A stretch of 64,000 nucleotides of DNA from Paenibacillus marchantiophytorum. Its GTDB lineage: Bacteria; Bacillota; Bacilli; Paenibacillales; NBRC-103111. Of the stretch, positions 26,842 to 35,740 are shown in pieces. The first letter of the stretch is position 1. Every line of letters begins with the position of its first letter. The notes under the pieces are model-generated. The model was given only the letters and a program-made list of their open reading frames with translations, ran no database searches and was not told where the DNA came from. The stretch covers positions 62,001 to 126,000 of the forward strand of contig NZ_BMHE01000011.1 of the NCBI RefSeq assembly GCF_014640555.1, given 5' to 3'. The position numbers and the translations under genes were made by a program.

Positions 26842-27154
26842 GATTAGTATCCTCCTCCAAGGCTTGCTTTAGTGTGTTTAGTGCTTCGATCCGGTGACGC
26901 TCAAACTTGCCGATCCAGCGCTCATAAATTTCAGCGATAGGTACCGGGTTAAGATAATGCAGCTTTTCACGACCTTGCCAAACGATAGTCACTAAATTTG
27001 CCTCTTCCAGCAGCAAAAGGTGCTTCGTAACAGCTTGACGACTCATCGTCATTTGTTTACAAAGTTCTCCTAAGGATTGTCCGTTATTCGCGAACAATTG
27101 GTCGAGCAATTCTCTGCGTGTGCCATCAGCAAGTGCTTTAAAGAGTTTATCCAT
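26834..27154 (-). CDS. ArsR family winged-helix repressor
   Basis: 106 residues: MDKLFKALADGTRRELLDQL at the N-terminus, recognition helix MTMSRQAVTKHLLLLEEANL, and beta-wing VTIVWQGREKLHYLNP. It has no CxC metal site, so it belongs to the non-metal subgroup usually paired with SRPBCC proteins. It overlaps the next gene by eight bases and likely autoregulates the pair. Confidence 0.92.
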   Translation of the reverse strand: MDKLFKALADGTRRELLDQLFANNGQSLGELCKQMTMSRQAVTKHLLLLEEANLVTIVWQGREKLHYLNPVPIAEIYERWIGKFERHRIEALNTLKQALEEDTNHE

Positions 27155-27265
27155 GCCTCAATTATATGCAATAATTTGGTTGCATGTAAATCATGAAAAA
27201 ACCTGCAGCATAGGCCACAGGCACTAGGTCATCGTAAACCTTAGAAAAGCTCATCTTTCAACAAA

Positions 27266-28225
27266 TCAAGAAAGCGTTCGAACCGGAGATCCGGATAGAT
27301 AGGCTTCAATATTTTCAACTACATCTGTATAAAAAGCTTCATAATTCGCTTCCGATACATAGCCAATATGCGGCGTAGTAAGAAGATTCGGAAGCGACCG
27401 GTAGATATCGTCCTTAGGCAGCGGTTCCACCTCGAATACATCTACCGCGGCGCCAGCGATCCAGCCGTTCTGCAAAGCCTCGGCAAGTGCAGCTTGATCC
27501 ACGATTGGAGCGCGGGACGTATTGATCAGGTATGCCGAAGGACGCATACGTTTGAGCTCTGCGGCGCCAATCAACCCTCTTGTCCGGTCGCTTAATACAA
27601 GATGAATGGACACAAAGTCGCTGCTCTCCAGAAGTTCTTCCTTGGAAGCGGCTAATCGCACGCCAACTTCGTCCGCACGCTCTTTCGTTAAATTTTGGCT
27701 CCATGCTGTGACGTCCATGCCGAACGCTTGTCCGAATTTGGCGATCTTGCTGCCCAGTTTGCCGAGTCCAAGTAAGCCAAGCTTCTTCCCATACAAATCC
27801 GTTCCAATGGTACTTTGCCACTGACCGCTGCGGATCGCGTTATGCTCCTGCACAATGTTGCGGGCGAGCCCCAACACCAAAGCCCACGTGAGCTCGGCGG
27901 TTGCGTTGCCTGCGCCGCCCGTGCCGCAAACGATTACGCCTTGCGAAGCGGTTGCGGTCATGTCGATCGACGCATTGCGCATGCCTGTCGTAATTAACAG
28001 CTTCAAGCGGGGAAGCTGAGCAAGAAGCGCTGCACGGAAAGGAGTCCGTTCACGCATAATCACGACAATCTCACAGTCGGCAATCTGTTCAACCAGTTCA
28101 CTCGGTTGATCGATATGCCGATCAATACTCTTGACCTCCACCTTGTCCGAAATCCGGGACCAATCCGCGGCAGTCAACGCCACTTGCTGATAGTCGTCTA
28201 AAATGGCACAGCGAAGTTTCATCAT
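27266..28225 (-). CDS. D-2-hydroxyacid dehydrogenase family protein
   Basis: 319 residues; NAD-dependent oxidoreductase of the 2-hydroxyacid family. Intact GLLGLGKLGSKIAKFG turn around residue 147, Arg238 in NTSRAPIVD, Glu267 in VEPLP and His286 in TPHIGY. Unlike the paralogue at 311 it keeps the canonical GxGxxG. ATG at 28225 or the next codon, after GGAGG. Single gene; no neighbour points to a substrate. Confidence 0.9.
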   Translation of the reverse strand: MMKLRCAILDDYQQVALTAADWSRISDKVEVKSIDRHIDQPSELVEQIADCEIVVIMRERTPFRAALLAQLPRLKLLITTGMRNASIDMTATASQGVIVCGTGGAGNATAELTWALVLGLARNIVQEHNAIRSGQWQSTIGTDLYGKKLGLLGLGKLGSKIAKFGQAFGMDVTAWSQNLTKERADEVGVRLAASKEELLESSDFVSIHLVLSDRTRGLIGAAELKRMRPSAYLINTSRAPIVDQAALAEALQNGWIAGAAVDVFEVEPLPKDDIYRSLPNLLTTPHIGYVSEANYEAFYTDVVENIEAYLSGSPVRTLS

Positions 28226-28259
28226 CCATTTGCCTCCTTCATAATATCCCTAATTTTCC

Positions 28260-29075
28260 CTAGCGGTCACTGAGGGGAGGTTCACCTTCCAACCAATTCC
28301 ATTCGTTGTTCACGATAAAGCGGCTGACAGATTCAATCGGTGAAATTCCCCAATCATGGAAGGAACGAACGCACTCAACGAAAGTGCTGATTGTTTCTTT
28401 GTTTGGCCTAGCAAGCATCTCATTCTGCAATTGCACATAGGATTTTGGTTTTTCAGGTACCCTCTCCAACGTACTCATCATTGATTTATGGCAGGGAAAG
28501 AGTGTTCTATTATAAGCAAGAATCAATCGTCCTGCAAATAACGCAACTTGACTAACCGCTTGCGATAATAAGTATGCGTTATTCAAGGCTAACGCTCGAT
28601 CAGCGAAATATCCTCCGTACAACTCCACTTGAGCAAAGAAGTCCTTGAAGTTACTCTCCCGCCGATCTTCCGGATACACCGATATACGACTAACAAGTTC
28701 GTCCAAGTTTGGTATTCGAGAAAAGGCGACGATCGCTCCTTCAAAAGAGGCGCGTGTCGGCTCACTCCCCTTTTCTGCCGCTGCCTGCAGGAAATCAGAA
28801 TTAATAATTTTCCCGTCATAATAACCCCCCTTGTAATCGCAACCATCTTCTGCATAATAAAACAAATGATCCCGCTGTTTCCGGTCCTGGAATATCTCAT
28901 CTTTTACAACCAGATAACAGTCAATATCTGAATCCTCCCGTGCTAATCCTTTAGCCACAGAGCCCGTAATAATCACAGCCAAGTAATCGGAATCCTGTTG
29001 CAAACGATTCACTAGGTAGATGATTGCTTTCTTGTGATGTCCTCTGATTCCACTTTTCTCAATTTGCTCAGTCAT
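28260..29075 (-). CDS. Nucleotidyltransferase-domain protein (MNT/KNTase-like)
   Basis: 271 residues. The N-terminal nucleotidyltransferase signature is ITGSVAKGLAREDSDIDCYL, with the GS motif followed by the DxD metal site at about 51-53. The C-terminal two thirds is helical and resembles aminoglycoside adenylyltransferase-type substrate domains. It could adenylylate a drug or protein; the substrate is unknown. No HEPN partner gene is next to it, so a toxin-antitoxin role is not supported. It starts at ATG 29075 with a weak, distant GGGGG site. Confidence 0.8.
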   Translation of the reverse strand: MTEQIEKSGIRGHHKKAIIYLVNRLQQDSDYLAVIITGSVAKGLAREDSDIDCYLVVKDEIFQDRKQRDHLFYYAEDGCDYKGGYYDGKIINSDFLQAAAEKGSEPTRASFEGAIVAFSRIPNLDELVSRISVYPEDRRESNFKDFFAQVELYGGYFADRALALNNAYLLSQAVSQVALFAGRLILAYNRTLFPCHKSMMSTLERVPEKPKSYVQLQNEMLARPNKETISTFVECVRSFHDWGISPIESVSRFIVNNEWNWLEGEPPLSDR

Positions 29076-29128
29076 TAAGAATCACATCCCCCATCTCACT
29101 ATATACTCATTTTACCATATAAAGGAAC

Positions 29129-29310
29129 CTAGACTACATAAAACTCCGTTGGAGCAAAAGATACCGCGTTCAACAGAGCTTTCGTATAGTCCGACTTGGG
29201 GTCGGACAGAACCGCGCCCGTCTCGCCCATCTCTCGAATAACGCCATCTTTCATCACCTCTTTGCGATTGATAACGAGTGTTAATTCAATGTCACTGTGT
29301 CTGTTGTGTG
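29129..29310 (-). pseudogene. C-terminal remnant of an ABC transporter ATPase gene
   Basis: The minus strand translates to about 55 residues including VMKDGVIREMGETGAVLSDP then KSDYTKALLNAV, the end of oligopeptide/nickel-type ABC ATPases (usually V.VM.DG.I.E.G, then P...YT..LL.A). It ends at TAG 29129. The Walker motifs and the first about 200 residues are missing, and no start codon is present. Element B copy 2 begins about 20 bp further on. Confidence 0.6.
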
Positions 29311-29330
29311 AAGGTAATAATTGGGATGGC

Positions 29331-29544
29331 GCCCCTTACGAACTCAATACCCTTTATTCGGCCAAAAAAGCGCATTTTGAAAATCTAACGATTTCCAGAT
29401 GCGCTATTTCATGCAAACGATCACTTTTCCGCTTAAATTTTGCTCGATAACGCCAATCCAGTTCATTAAATCGCCAAACAAGCCATTTTCTCATCAATTA
29501 GCATCGTACAGTTCGTTAGATGCCCTTTGAGTCTGAAAACCGCC
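29331..29544. repeat. Element B, copy 2
   Basis: Left end CCCCTTACGAACTCAATACC; internal hairpin AGCGCATTTTGAAAATC..GATTTCCAGATGCGCT; right end TACAGTTCGTTAGATGCCCT. The right boundary stops three bases before the stop codon of the DMT transporter gene on the minus strand, so the element lies where its 3' untranslated region should be. Confidence 0.85.
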
Positions 29545-29547
29545 GTC

Positions 29548-30459
29548 TCACCTGTCCCTCACACTCAGAATAACCCCAACAATAATAATCAATCCACCGA
29601 TCAAATCAAATATATGTAAGACTTCATGTAAGAATACGGTTGACAATAACACGCCAAAGAGAGGGACAAGGTTCATCAACGCCATAGCAGTACCCGAGCT
29701 GAGCTTCCTCAGTCCATAATTATAAAGCATAAAAGCGGTTACCGAGCAGAATACTCCCAGATAAAGCAGCATCCAGAGGGACTCTGTGCTAGGCACCTGC
29801 CATCTTGACCGTTCAATTAGCGCAAGCGGAATGAATGCAAGTGTCCCTGCGATCGTCTGATAGAACGAAACGGTTACCATTGAATAATTTTTGACAACTT
29901 TACGTGTGGTAAAATTATAAGCTGCGAACACAACGCCCGCCAGAATTAGAATGAGGTTGCCCTTCAGCTGATCTGAACTCCCCCCTAAACTGCCGCCCGA
30001 AATCTGATACACGCCGACTACGGCCATGACAATCCCGAGCCCCTTCAGCCAGGAAATTTTCACGCGATAAAAAATGAATTCAAGCAGCGCTGTTATGGCA
30101 GGGTAAGAAGCGACAATCAGCGCAGCGCTCGATGCCGTTGTCTGCTCAAGCCCGATATTCTCCAACGCAAAATAAAGCGTCGTTCCCAGTATTCCGCTCA
30201 AGGCCATCAATCCCAGATCTTTAGGTGCAGGCCTTAAAAATTCTTTTCTAGACAGCATAATTGCTCCTAAAATGATTGATGCAATTACAAAGCGAGCCGC
30301 CCCCAATGTAAGAGGAGGAAAGGAATTGTAGGCAATCTTAGTCCCAACAAACGAGGTGCTCCATAGCAAAATAGCGATAATGACGGCGATTAGATAAAGA
30401 CTGCTGCTTGTTTGCGCCTTTGTTAATCGTACCTTTTGGATCTCTTTCGATGCATCCAT
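29548..30459 (-). CDS. EamA/DMT family exporter
   Basis: 303 residues with ten membrane helices in two EamA repeats. Landmarks are LWSTSFVGTKIAYNSFPPLT in helix 1 and SVTAFMLYNYGLRKLSSGTA with NLVPLFGVLLS in the second repeat. It exports small metabolites or amino acids by proton antiport. GGAGG precedes ATG by six bases. It is divergent from a TrmB-type regulator with a dyad between them, so it is probably controlled by that protein. Confidence 0.9.
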   Translation of the reverse strand: MDASKEIQKVRLTKAQTSSSLYLIAVIIAILLWSTSFVGTKIAYNSFPPLTLGAARFVIASIILGAIMLSRKEFLRPAPKDLGLMALSGILGTTLYFALENIGLEQTTASSAALIVASYPAITALLEFIFYRVKISWLKGLGIVMAVVGVYQISGGSLGGSSDQLKGNLILILAGVVFAAYNFTTRKVVKNYSMVTVSFYQTIAGTLAFIPLALIERSRWQVPSTESLWMLLYLGVFCSVTAFMLYNYGLRKLSSGTAMALMNLVPLFGVLLSTVFLHEVLHIFDLIGGLIIIVGVILSVRDR

Positions 30460-30494
30460 GCTTTACCTCCAAGTAATTCTTAGGATCTTCCTAT

Positions 30495-30516
30495 AGTAGC
30501 TACTTTTGTAGCCACT
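30495..30516. promoter_or_regulatory. Hyphenated inverted repeat between DMT exporter and TrmB-type gene
   Basis: AGTAGCTAC-TTTT-GTAGCCACT: 9-bp arms with eight of nine pairs matching, 36 bases upstream of the exporter start codon. A fair candidate for the regulator's binding site. Confidence 0.45.
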
Positions 30517-30627
30517 ACAATCATGGTACACTATTGGCACTATCTCCTGTCAAGTGTAATAATGGAGTAGATCGGATATAGTGAAAGAAACGGCCTTATC
30601 TACGATATGGAGGTAGGAAATTACTAA

Positions 30628-31467
30628 ATGAAAATAGAAATCATTAAGATGTTGCAGGATTTGAATTTTACCGAATATGAAGCCAAAGCGTACCTTGCGC
30701 TCCTAGATAAATCTCCTTTATCGGGGTATGCGATTTCTTTGAACTCGGGTGTCCCTCGTTCCAAAATCTATGAAGTGCTAAGCGGAATGGTGGAGCGCGG
30801 CGAAGTTATGGTCAGTCACGAAGATCCTTCGTTATACACGCCACTGCCGCCGCAAGAGCTGATGCGGCTGAAGAAAAGCAAAATCGATTCCTCATTCGAA
30901 GCAGCTGAGACAGCGCTAGCCCACTACTCATATGTCTCCTTAAATCGGGAAAACATTTGGAATATCACCGGGTTTGATGCCATTCTAAGCCGGGCAGCGG
31001 AAGCGATTAATCGGGCGACTGGTCGTATCTTGCTTGAAATCTGGACAGAAGAAGCCAAGCTGTTGGAGCCGGAACTGCGCAGGGCTGCGGAACGAGGCGT
31101 CGAAATTCTGATCGTCGTTTATGGAGAACTGCAGTTCGATTTTGCGCAAGTGTACCCGCACGATTCGAGTGAAGAGATTACACGGGAATACGGCGGCCGT
31201 TGGATTGTGGCGAGCATAGATGACCGCGAAGTGGTTGCGGGTATCGTTTCTCTTGGAACGGACAGCCGCGCCGCTTGGACCATGCACCCAGGTCTCGTCA
31301 TGCCGATCACGGAGGTCATTATCCATGACCTCTACATCTATGAGATTATGCACGTGCACCGTGAAACGCTGGAACAAACATTCGGTCCCAACCTAATCGA
31401 ACTGCGCAAAAGGTATAACTTCGGTCCGGCTGGCTATAGCATGGCGGTGAAGCTCGGCTTTACTTAG
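30628..31467 (+). CDS. TrmB family transcriptional regulator
   Basis: 279 residues. The N-terminal TrmB winged helix (LNFTEYEAKAYLALLDKSPL; GVPRSKIYEVLSGMVERGEV) is followed by a C-terminal phospholipase-D-like effector domain common in bacterial TrmB proteins (LLEIWTEEAKLLEPELRRAA; HPGLVMPITEVIIHDLYIYE). Such proteins bind sugars or other small molecules. It is divergent from the DMT exporter and probably regulates it. The GGAGG site is 14 bases from ATG, longer than usual, but no other start fits. Confidence 0.88.
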   Translation: MKIEIIKMLQDLNFTEYEAKAYLALLDKSPLSGYAISLNSGVPRSKIYEVLSGMVERGEVMVSHEDPSLYTPLPPQELMRLKKSKIDSSFEAAETALAHYSYVSLNRENIWNITGFDAILSRAAEAINRATGRILLEIWTEEAKLLEPELRRAAERGVEILIVVYGELQFDFAQVYPHDSSEEITREYGGRWIVASIDDREVVAGIVSLGTDSRAAWTMHPGLVMPITEVIIHDLYIYEIMHVHRETLEQTFGPNLIELRKRYNFGPAGYSMAVKLGFT

Positions 31468-31476
31468 AAGCGTCAA

Positions 31477-31508
31477 AAACCAGCAGTCTCAGGGGCTGCT
31501 GGTTTCTT
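31477..31508 (+). terminator. Intrinsic terminator of the TrmB-type gene
   Basis: Perfect 8-bp stem ACCAGCAG/CTGCTGGT followed by TTCTTCC, ten bases past the stop codon. Confidence 0.8.
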
Positions 31509-31645
31509 CCGTGCGATAATGGGTGCTTGTAATATTCCGTCATTCAGATTTTGCGGCATTTGCTCCGCAATTCATCGCGCTGCCTCTATCCCTCTGCCTC
31601 AATCGGCTTAATCCAACCGTAGTCTTCTCGCACTATGTGCCGGGT

Positions 31646-31850
31646 CGCCTAACGAACTCAATAACCTTTATTTGATCAAAATAGATCATTTTCAAATTCT
31701 AATGAATCCCCGAGACGTTATTTCATGTAAATGATCACCATTCCGCCAATAAACGACTCGATAACGCCAATTCAGTTCATTAGATTTCTAAACACGCCAT
31801 TTTTTCGTCTATAAGCATCATACAGTTCATAAATACAGTTCATAAAAGAT
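31646..31850. repeat. Element B, copy 3 (diverged)
   Basis: Left end GCCTAACGAACTCAATAACC, centre CGATAACGCCAATTCAGTTC, right part ATAAGCATCATACAGTTCAT, where AATACAGTTCATAA is duplicated. It is more diverged than copies 2 and 4. The 130 bases between the terminator and this element show no gene. Confidence 0.8.
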
Positions 31851-31935
31851 TCCGCTTGCCCATAGCCTGTTGAAGAAAACAGCAGTTGACGCCAAAAATA
31901 AAGACTGCCAGGAAAAATCCCAGCAGCCCCAATAA

Positions 31936-32958
31936 CTAATCACCAATCGGTATAACCATGTTCCATGTGTTCCGGCCTCCGAAGTTGCCTTCCCCATCAG
32001 CCGTAGCGGCGAACAAATGAGTCGGTCTGCCCTCTTGAAAAAGCAGAAAAGGCCTTTCAAAATTGCCCATCTGTTTGGTCGTGCCATCGCTCCAGGTAAT
32101 AAGTCTCGAATAAGCCTTAGGATGAGCGGCAATGTGCCAGCTCAAACCGTCGGAGGAATAGGCTTGAATACCGCCATGCCGTTCACCCCCGACGTTCCCC
32201 TTCATATCTTTGGCGATCATCGCGTAGCCGTTCTCTGTCTGCCAGATGAACGGATCTTCCAGATGTACATCAGCCGGAGGAAACAACGGCTCCTCGCTTA
32301 TCACGCGATATGGCCCCCTGTAAAGATCCGCCCGTGCCGCCCCAAGCGCCATATCACTATATGTATGGCCTTTGTAAGCTCTGGATTTGTAAATCAGCAG
32401 CACGGAACCGTCTTCATGCACGCATGGAGCCGGATTCGACGTTAGATAGCTGTCAAATTTGCCAGGGCGAACGCCTAGGATTGGAGAATCAAGTCTCTCC
32501 CAAGGGCCTTCAACATGATCCGCAATAGCCAGCCCGATCCGTTTGTTTGCTCTGGCAACGATGCAGCGCGGATCATCCAGCCCATACGCTTCGCCTGGCA
32601 AGACGTCAGGAAATGGATACGTTGTCCCCATATAGTAGAGAAGATACTTATCGCCGTGCTTTACAATATGGGGGTTATGCGTGCTGCGGCCATCCCAATA
32701 CTCGGCTCCTCTTGCCGGAAGAACGACTTCCGCAAATTCATACGGCCCTTCCGGCGCAGCGGCAACGGCCCGCACGACCTCTGAATGGACGAGCCATCCA
32801 GGATGCATGGGAAGATGTTTGGGCCAACGCGAGGCAAACATGTGGAATTGTCCGTCCTCCCCTTGCACAACCGAACCGCACCAGACCCAGTAGTCTGTCA
32901 TCTGGAATCCGCCATTTCGGGGAGCTGGCAGCAATTTTCCGTATAAGTTTTTGGTCAT
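31936..32958 (-). CDS. Predicted glycoside hydrolase, five-bladed beta-propeller fold (GH43/GH32/GH117-like)
   Basis: 340 residues from ATG at 32958 (a GTG twelve bases upstream overlaps the ribosome site). Repeated blades with the motifs MFASRWPKHLPMHPGW, STHNPHIVKHGDKYLLYYMG, TSNPAPCVHEDGSVLLIYKS and LEDPFIWQTENGYAMIAKD resemble beta-propeller glycosidases; the acidic residue in LEDPFIW and those near the blade centres are candidate catalytic residues. No signal peptide, so it acts on imported oligosaccharides. Divergent from an AraC regulator at 33141. The exact family and substrate are not clear. Confidence 0.7.
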   Translation of the reverse strand: MTKNLYGKLLPAPRNGGFQMTDYWVWCGSVVQGEDGQFHMFASRWPKHLPMHPGWLVHSEVVRAVAAAPEGPYEFAEVVLPARGAEYWDGRSTHNPHIVKHGDKYLLYYMGTTYPFPDVLPGEAYGLDDPRCIVARANKRIGLAIADHVEGPWERLDSPILGVRPGKFDSYLTSNPAPCVHEDGSVLLIYKSRAYKGHTYSDMALGAARADLYRGPYRVISEEPLFPPADVHLEDPFIWQTENGYAMIAKDMKGNVGGERHGGIQAYSSDGLSWHIAAHPKAYSRLITWSDGTTKQMGNFERPFLLFQEGRPTHLFAATADGEGNFGGRNTWNMVIPIGD

Positions 32959-33140
32959 CCTCAACGTCACTCCATTCTAGTAGGAAAAGGTCATGTTCTT
33001 CTTTCATTATAGAAGTACTCCCCCCATCTTACTATTCAGAGAATCATTGAATTTAAGTACAGAATCAGTTTTTATCACTTGCATCCTACCAATCAACGTA
33101 CTATACTTAGGCCACAAAATAATAGCAAAGGTTGATTTTC

Positions 33141-34058
33141 ATGCTATGTCTCGAGCTTTCTATACCGCCTCTTCCCGTTATGGTCATGATCAACAAAGTG
33201 AATTTCCCTAAGTCATACAGCCATCTTGATCGGGTTTTCCCTCTATACGATATCATTATCGTACGCAGAGGCACTTTGTATATGACAGAAGACGGAATTC
33301 CCTACGAAATCAGCGAAAATCAGATGCTGGTCTTGGAACCAGGCAAACGTCACTACAGCCATATAGCTTGCCAGCAAGACACGCTGGTCTACTATTTGCA
33401 TATCCAACACCCACCAGCCCAGCGTCTGGTTCCCGCCGAGGAAATCCGTTGGCATGCCATTCTCCCCATCAGCACCTATAAGGACCATGTACCGCAAGAA
33501 CATGTCATCTATCTGCCCAAATACATAGAACTTAACACAGGGCAATTATGGTCTCTCTTGGACGATCTGATTGAGCTTCACAATCGTTCCGAGCTTGAGA
33601 AGATGCTCCCGCTTCAAATCATGTTCGGGCAGCTTCTCATCATGCTTCAGAATTTCGCCAAGTCTTCCCACAATCAATCCAGCAGGCAGCTCTGCGACGA
33701 CATCATCGCCTATTTAAGTGAACATAGCGAAAAGCCTTTTCGGCTTGAAGAAATGGCGAAGACATTGCATTTTTCAATTGATTATATATCCAAATGCTTA
33801 AAGAAACATACCGGCTTAACGCCGCTCCAATATATGAATAGAATTCGCATCCAGAAGGCGCGAAATCTGCTGGAGCACTCCGACCTTTCCTTGCGGGAAA
33901 TCAGCTCCAAAGTCGGCATCCCCGACATGAATTATTTCTTCCGGCTGTTTCGCAAGCACGTAGGGATGCCTCCTGCCAAATACCGCTCCTCCCTGTATGC
34001 GGAAGCTGCTGAGTGTCCTCCCCCGCGCACAAATACGGCTCCACCGGATCAAGTGTGA
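33141..34058 (+). CDS. AraC family transcriptional regulator
   Basis: 305 residues from ATG at 33141, nine bases after AAAGG. An N-terminal cupin (DIIIVRRGTLYMTEDGIPYE; MLVLEPGKRHYSH) is followed by a C-terminal AraC domain (FRLEEMAKTLHFSIDYISKC; LSLREISSKVGIPDMNYFFR). It is divergent from the beta-propeller glycosidase and most likely controls it. The stop lies 25 bases from the stop of the convergent phnE gene. Confidence 0.9.
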   Translation: MLCLELSIPPLPVMVMINKVNFPKSYSHLDRVFPLYDIIIVRRGTLYMTEDGIPYEISENQMLVLEPGKRHYSHIACQQDTLVYYLHIQHPPAQRLVPAEEIRWHAILPISTYKDHVPQEHVIYLPKYIELNTGQLWSLLDDLIELHNRSELEKMLPLQIMFGQLLIMLQNFAKSSHNQSSRQLCDDIIAYLSEHSEKPFRLEEMAKTLHFSIDYISKCLKKHTGLTPLQYMNRIRIQKARNLLEHSDLSLREISSKVGIPDMNYFFRLFRKHVGMPPAKYRSSLYAEAAECPPPRTNTAPPDQV

Positions 34059-34083
34059 GCCGTACCCTTTCAGCTAACCATTT

Positions 34084-34953
34084 CTACACCTTCGCTCTAA
34101 GCTTCTTCTTAATCCTTGTGGCCAGAATCTCCAGCAGAATAGCAAAGAAGAGAATAAAATAGGTAACAACCCCGACTTCTCTAACATCATAATAAAAAGC
34201 ACTAGCCATAAACATATCAAACCCAATTCCACCTGCGCCGGCTGCCGCTCCCATAGCAACAGCAACCGCAAAGTTGATCTCAAAGCGCGTGAATGTCCAT
34301 GATATCAAATACGTAACAGACGAAGGGATGACAGCTTGAAACACAATCTGCCACCAAGTAGCACCGCTAGCTTTCAGCGCTTCAATTACCCCCTTGTCTA
34401 GTTCTTCGAACGACTCCGAATAAGCTTTGACCAAATAGCTTACAGAATGGAAGGTCATGCCGATAACTGCCGCAACACTTCCCAGTCCAGCAGCAACTGC
34501 AAAAATCAGTACCCATAACACGGTAGGAACAGCTCTGATGAAAGTTACGCCAGCTTTAATGATGACCGAAGCTGTGCCTGTAGATAGATTACGTGCCGCA
34601 AATAAAGCTAGAAACAAGGCAATGACAGCTCCGAACAGCGTGGTCAGAAAAGCCAGTCCCAATGTGATGATAACTTGCCTAAGGGCTTCGCCGAATGTAA
34701 AGTGCTTCAAATGGGGTTCCAAGAACATTGTTTTGATCGTCAACGCGGTTGATTGGATGCTGTCCAGCAGATTGATATTCTTATAGTCAAAAGTTGCAAA
34801 CCCATATATGCTCAAAGCTGCCAGCAAACCTAAGGTAAGTTGAATCACAAGCGCTGCGTGGCTGAAAGGTTTAGCCTTAATGTGTTTATCTGGAAACCCT
34901 TTCGGCCCTCTGGTTCCGTCAATGGTTTTCCTGGCAATTTCATGGAGTTCCAT
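34084..34953 (-). CDS. phnE: Phosphonate ABC transporter permease PhnE (second copy)
   Basis: 289 residues, last gene of the phosphonate operon. Six membrane helices and the permease signature EALKASGATWWQIVFQAVIP match PhnE. It begins one base after the stop of the other phnE, so the two permeases form a heterodimer with PhnC and PhnD, the usual arrangement in Bacillales. GGAGG lies 13 bases before ATG. Confidence 0.93.
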   Translation of the reverse strand: MELHEIARKTIDGTRGPKGFPDKHIKAKPFSHAALVIQLTLGLLAALSIYGFATFDYKNINLLDSIQSTALTIKTMFLEPHLKHFTFGEALRQVIITLGLAFLTTLFGAVIALFLALFAARNLSTGTASVIIKAGVTFIRAVPTVLWVLIFAVAAGLGSVAAVIGMTFHSVSYLVKAYSESFEELDKGVIEALKASGATWWQIVFQAVIPSSVTYLISWTFTRFEINFAVAVAMGAAAGAGGIGFDMFMASAFYYDVREVGVVTYFILFFAILLEILATRIKKKLRAKV

Positions 34954-34954
34954 G

Positions 34955-35740
34955 CTAGAGAATCACCCTCCTGACATAATTGGAAATGGCTTCTATCAAC
35001 ATAATGGCAGCCACAATCACGAGTACCACCAATGAGGCGGAGCTATAATTCAGGCTTTTGTAATACAAGCTGAACAGAAACCCAATGCCCGTCCCTGTTA
35101 AAATACCAATTAATGTCGCTTGGCGGATATTCGTTTCCACCATAAAAAGGATCCAGCTCAGCAATTGAGGAATGCTTGAAGGAATGACGGATTGGAAGAT
35201 GATGGAGAAATAAGAGGCGCCAGTCGCTCTTAGCGCCTCCACGGAGCTGTTGCTTACTTCATCGATAGATTCAATAAAGGCGCGGGTCAAAAATCCGAAA
35301 GAACCGAAAAAAAGAGCAAAGTAGCCTGTCATTACACTTTGCCCGAATGAAAACAGCAGTATCATCGACCAAGCGGCAACATCAATATTGCGAAACAAAG
35401 TTGCGATTGAACGACTGATCAGGCTTACTACACCACCAACTCCGGTCGTGTTGGAACCAAGAATGGCAAACAACAATGCGAATATAGAAGCAACGGTTGT
35501 CGCTGCAATCGAGACTAGTACGGTTTCGATCAAAGAATCCATAATAGCAGGAAGTTTCTTCATCGCTTTTTCGTTGGGATAGAAATTCTGAAACGCCCAC
35601 TCGGCTGCTTTGGGAATCGAGGTGAACCCCTTGACCACGTTATAATCGGTTATTGTTATTGCGGCCACAGTGACCAGAATGAGCAAGGCGTAATAAATGA
35701 ATGAATTCCTTCTTTTTCTGGCAAAAAAGTTAGCCTGCAT
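34955..35740 (-). CDS. phnE: Phosphonate ABC transporter permease PhnE (first copy)
   Basis: 261 residues from ATG at 35740, just after GGGAGG; a longer frame to 35833 lies inside phnC and is rejected. Permease signature EALRATGASYFSIIFQSVIP and about six membrane helices. It overlaps the end of phnC by 11 bases, indicating coupled translation. Works with PhnC and PhnD to import phosphonates. Confidence 0.93.
   Translation of the reverse strand: MQANFFARKRRNSFIYYALLILVTVAAITITDYNVVKGFTSIPKAAEWAFQNFYPNEKAMKKLPAIMDSLIETVLVSIAATTVASIFALLFAILGSNTTGVGGVVSLISRSIATLFRNIDVAAWSMILLFSFGQSVMTGYFALFFGSFGFLTRAFIESIDEVSNSSVEALRATGASYFSIIFQSVIPSSIPQLLSWILFMVETNIRQATLIGILTGTGIGFLFSLYYKSLNYSSASLVVLVIVAAIMLIEAISNYVRRVIL

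Noticed and set aside
28260..29075. Toxin-antitoxin pair built on the nucleotidyltransferase
   Set aside because: No HEPN or other small partner gene adjoins; protein is longer than MNT antitoxins.
31510..31645. Short open segments near the TrmB terminator (for example GWIKPIEAEG on the minus strand)
   Set aside because: Too short to identify, with stops on both sides and no ribosome site; possibly decayed DNA but not supportable.
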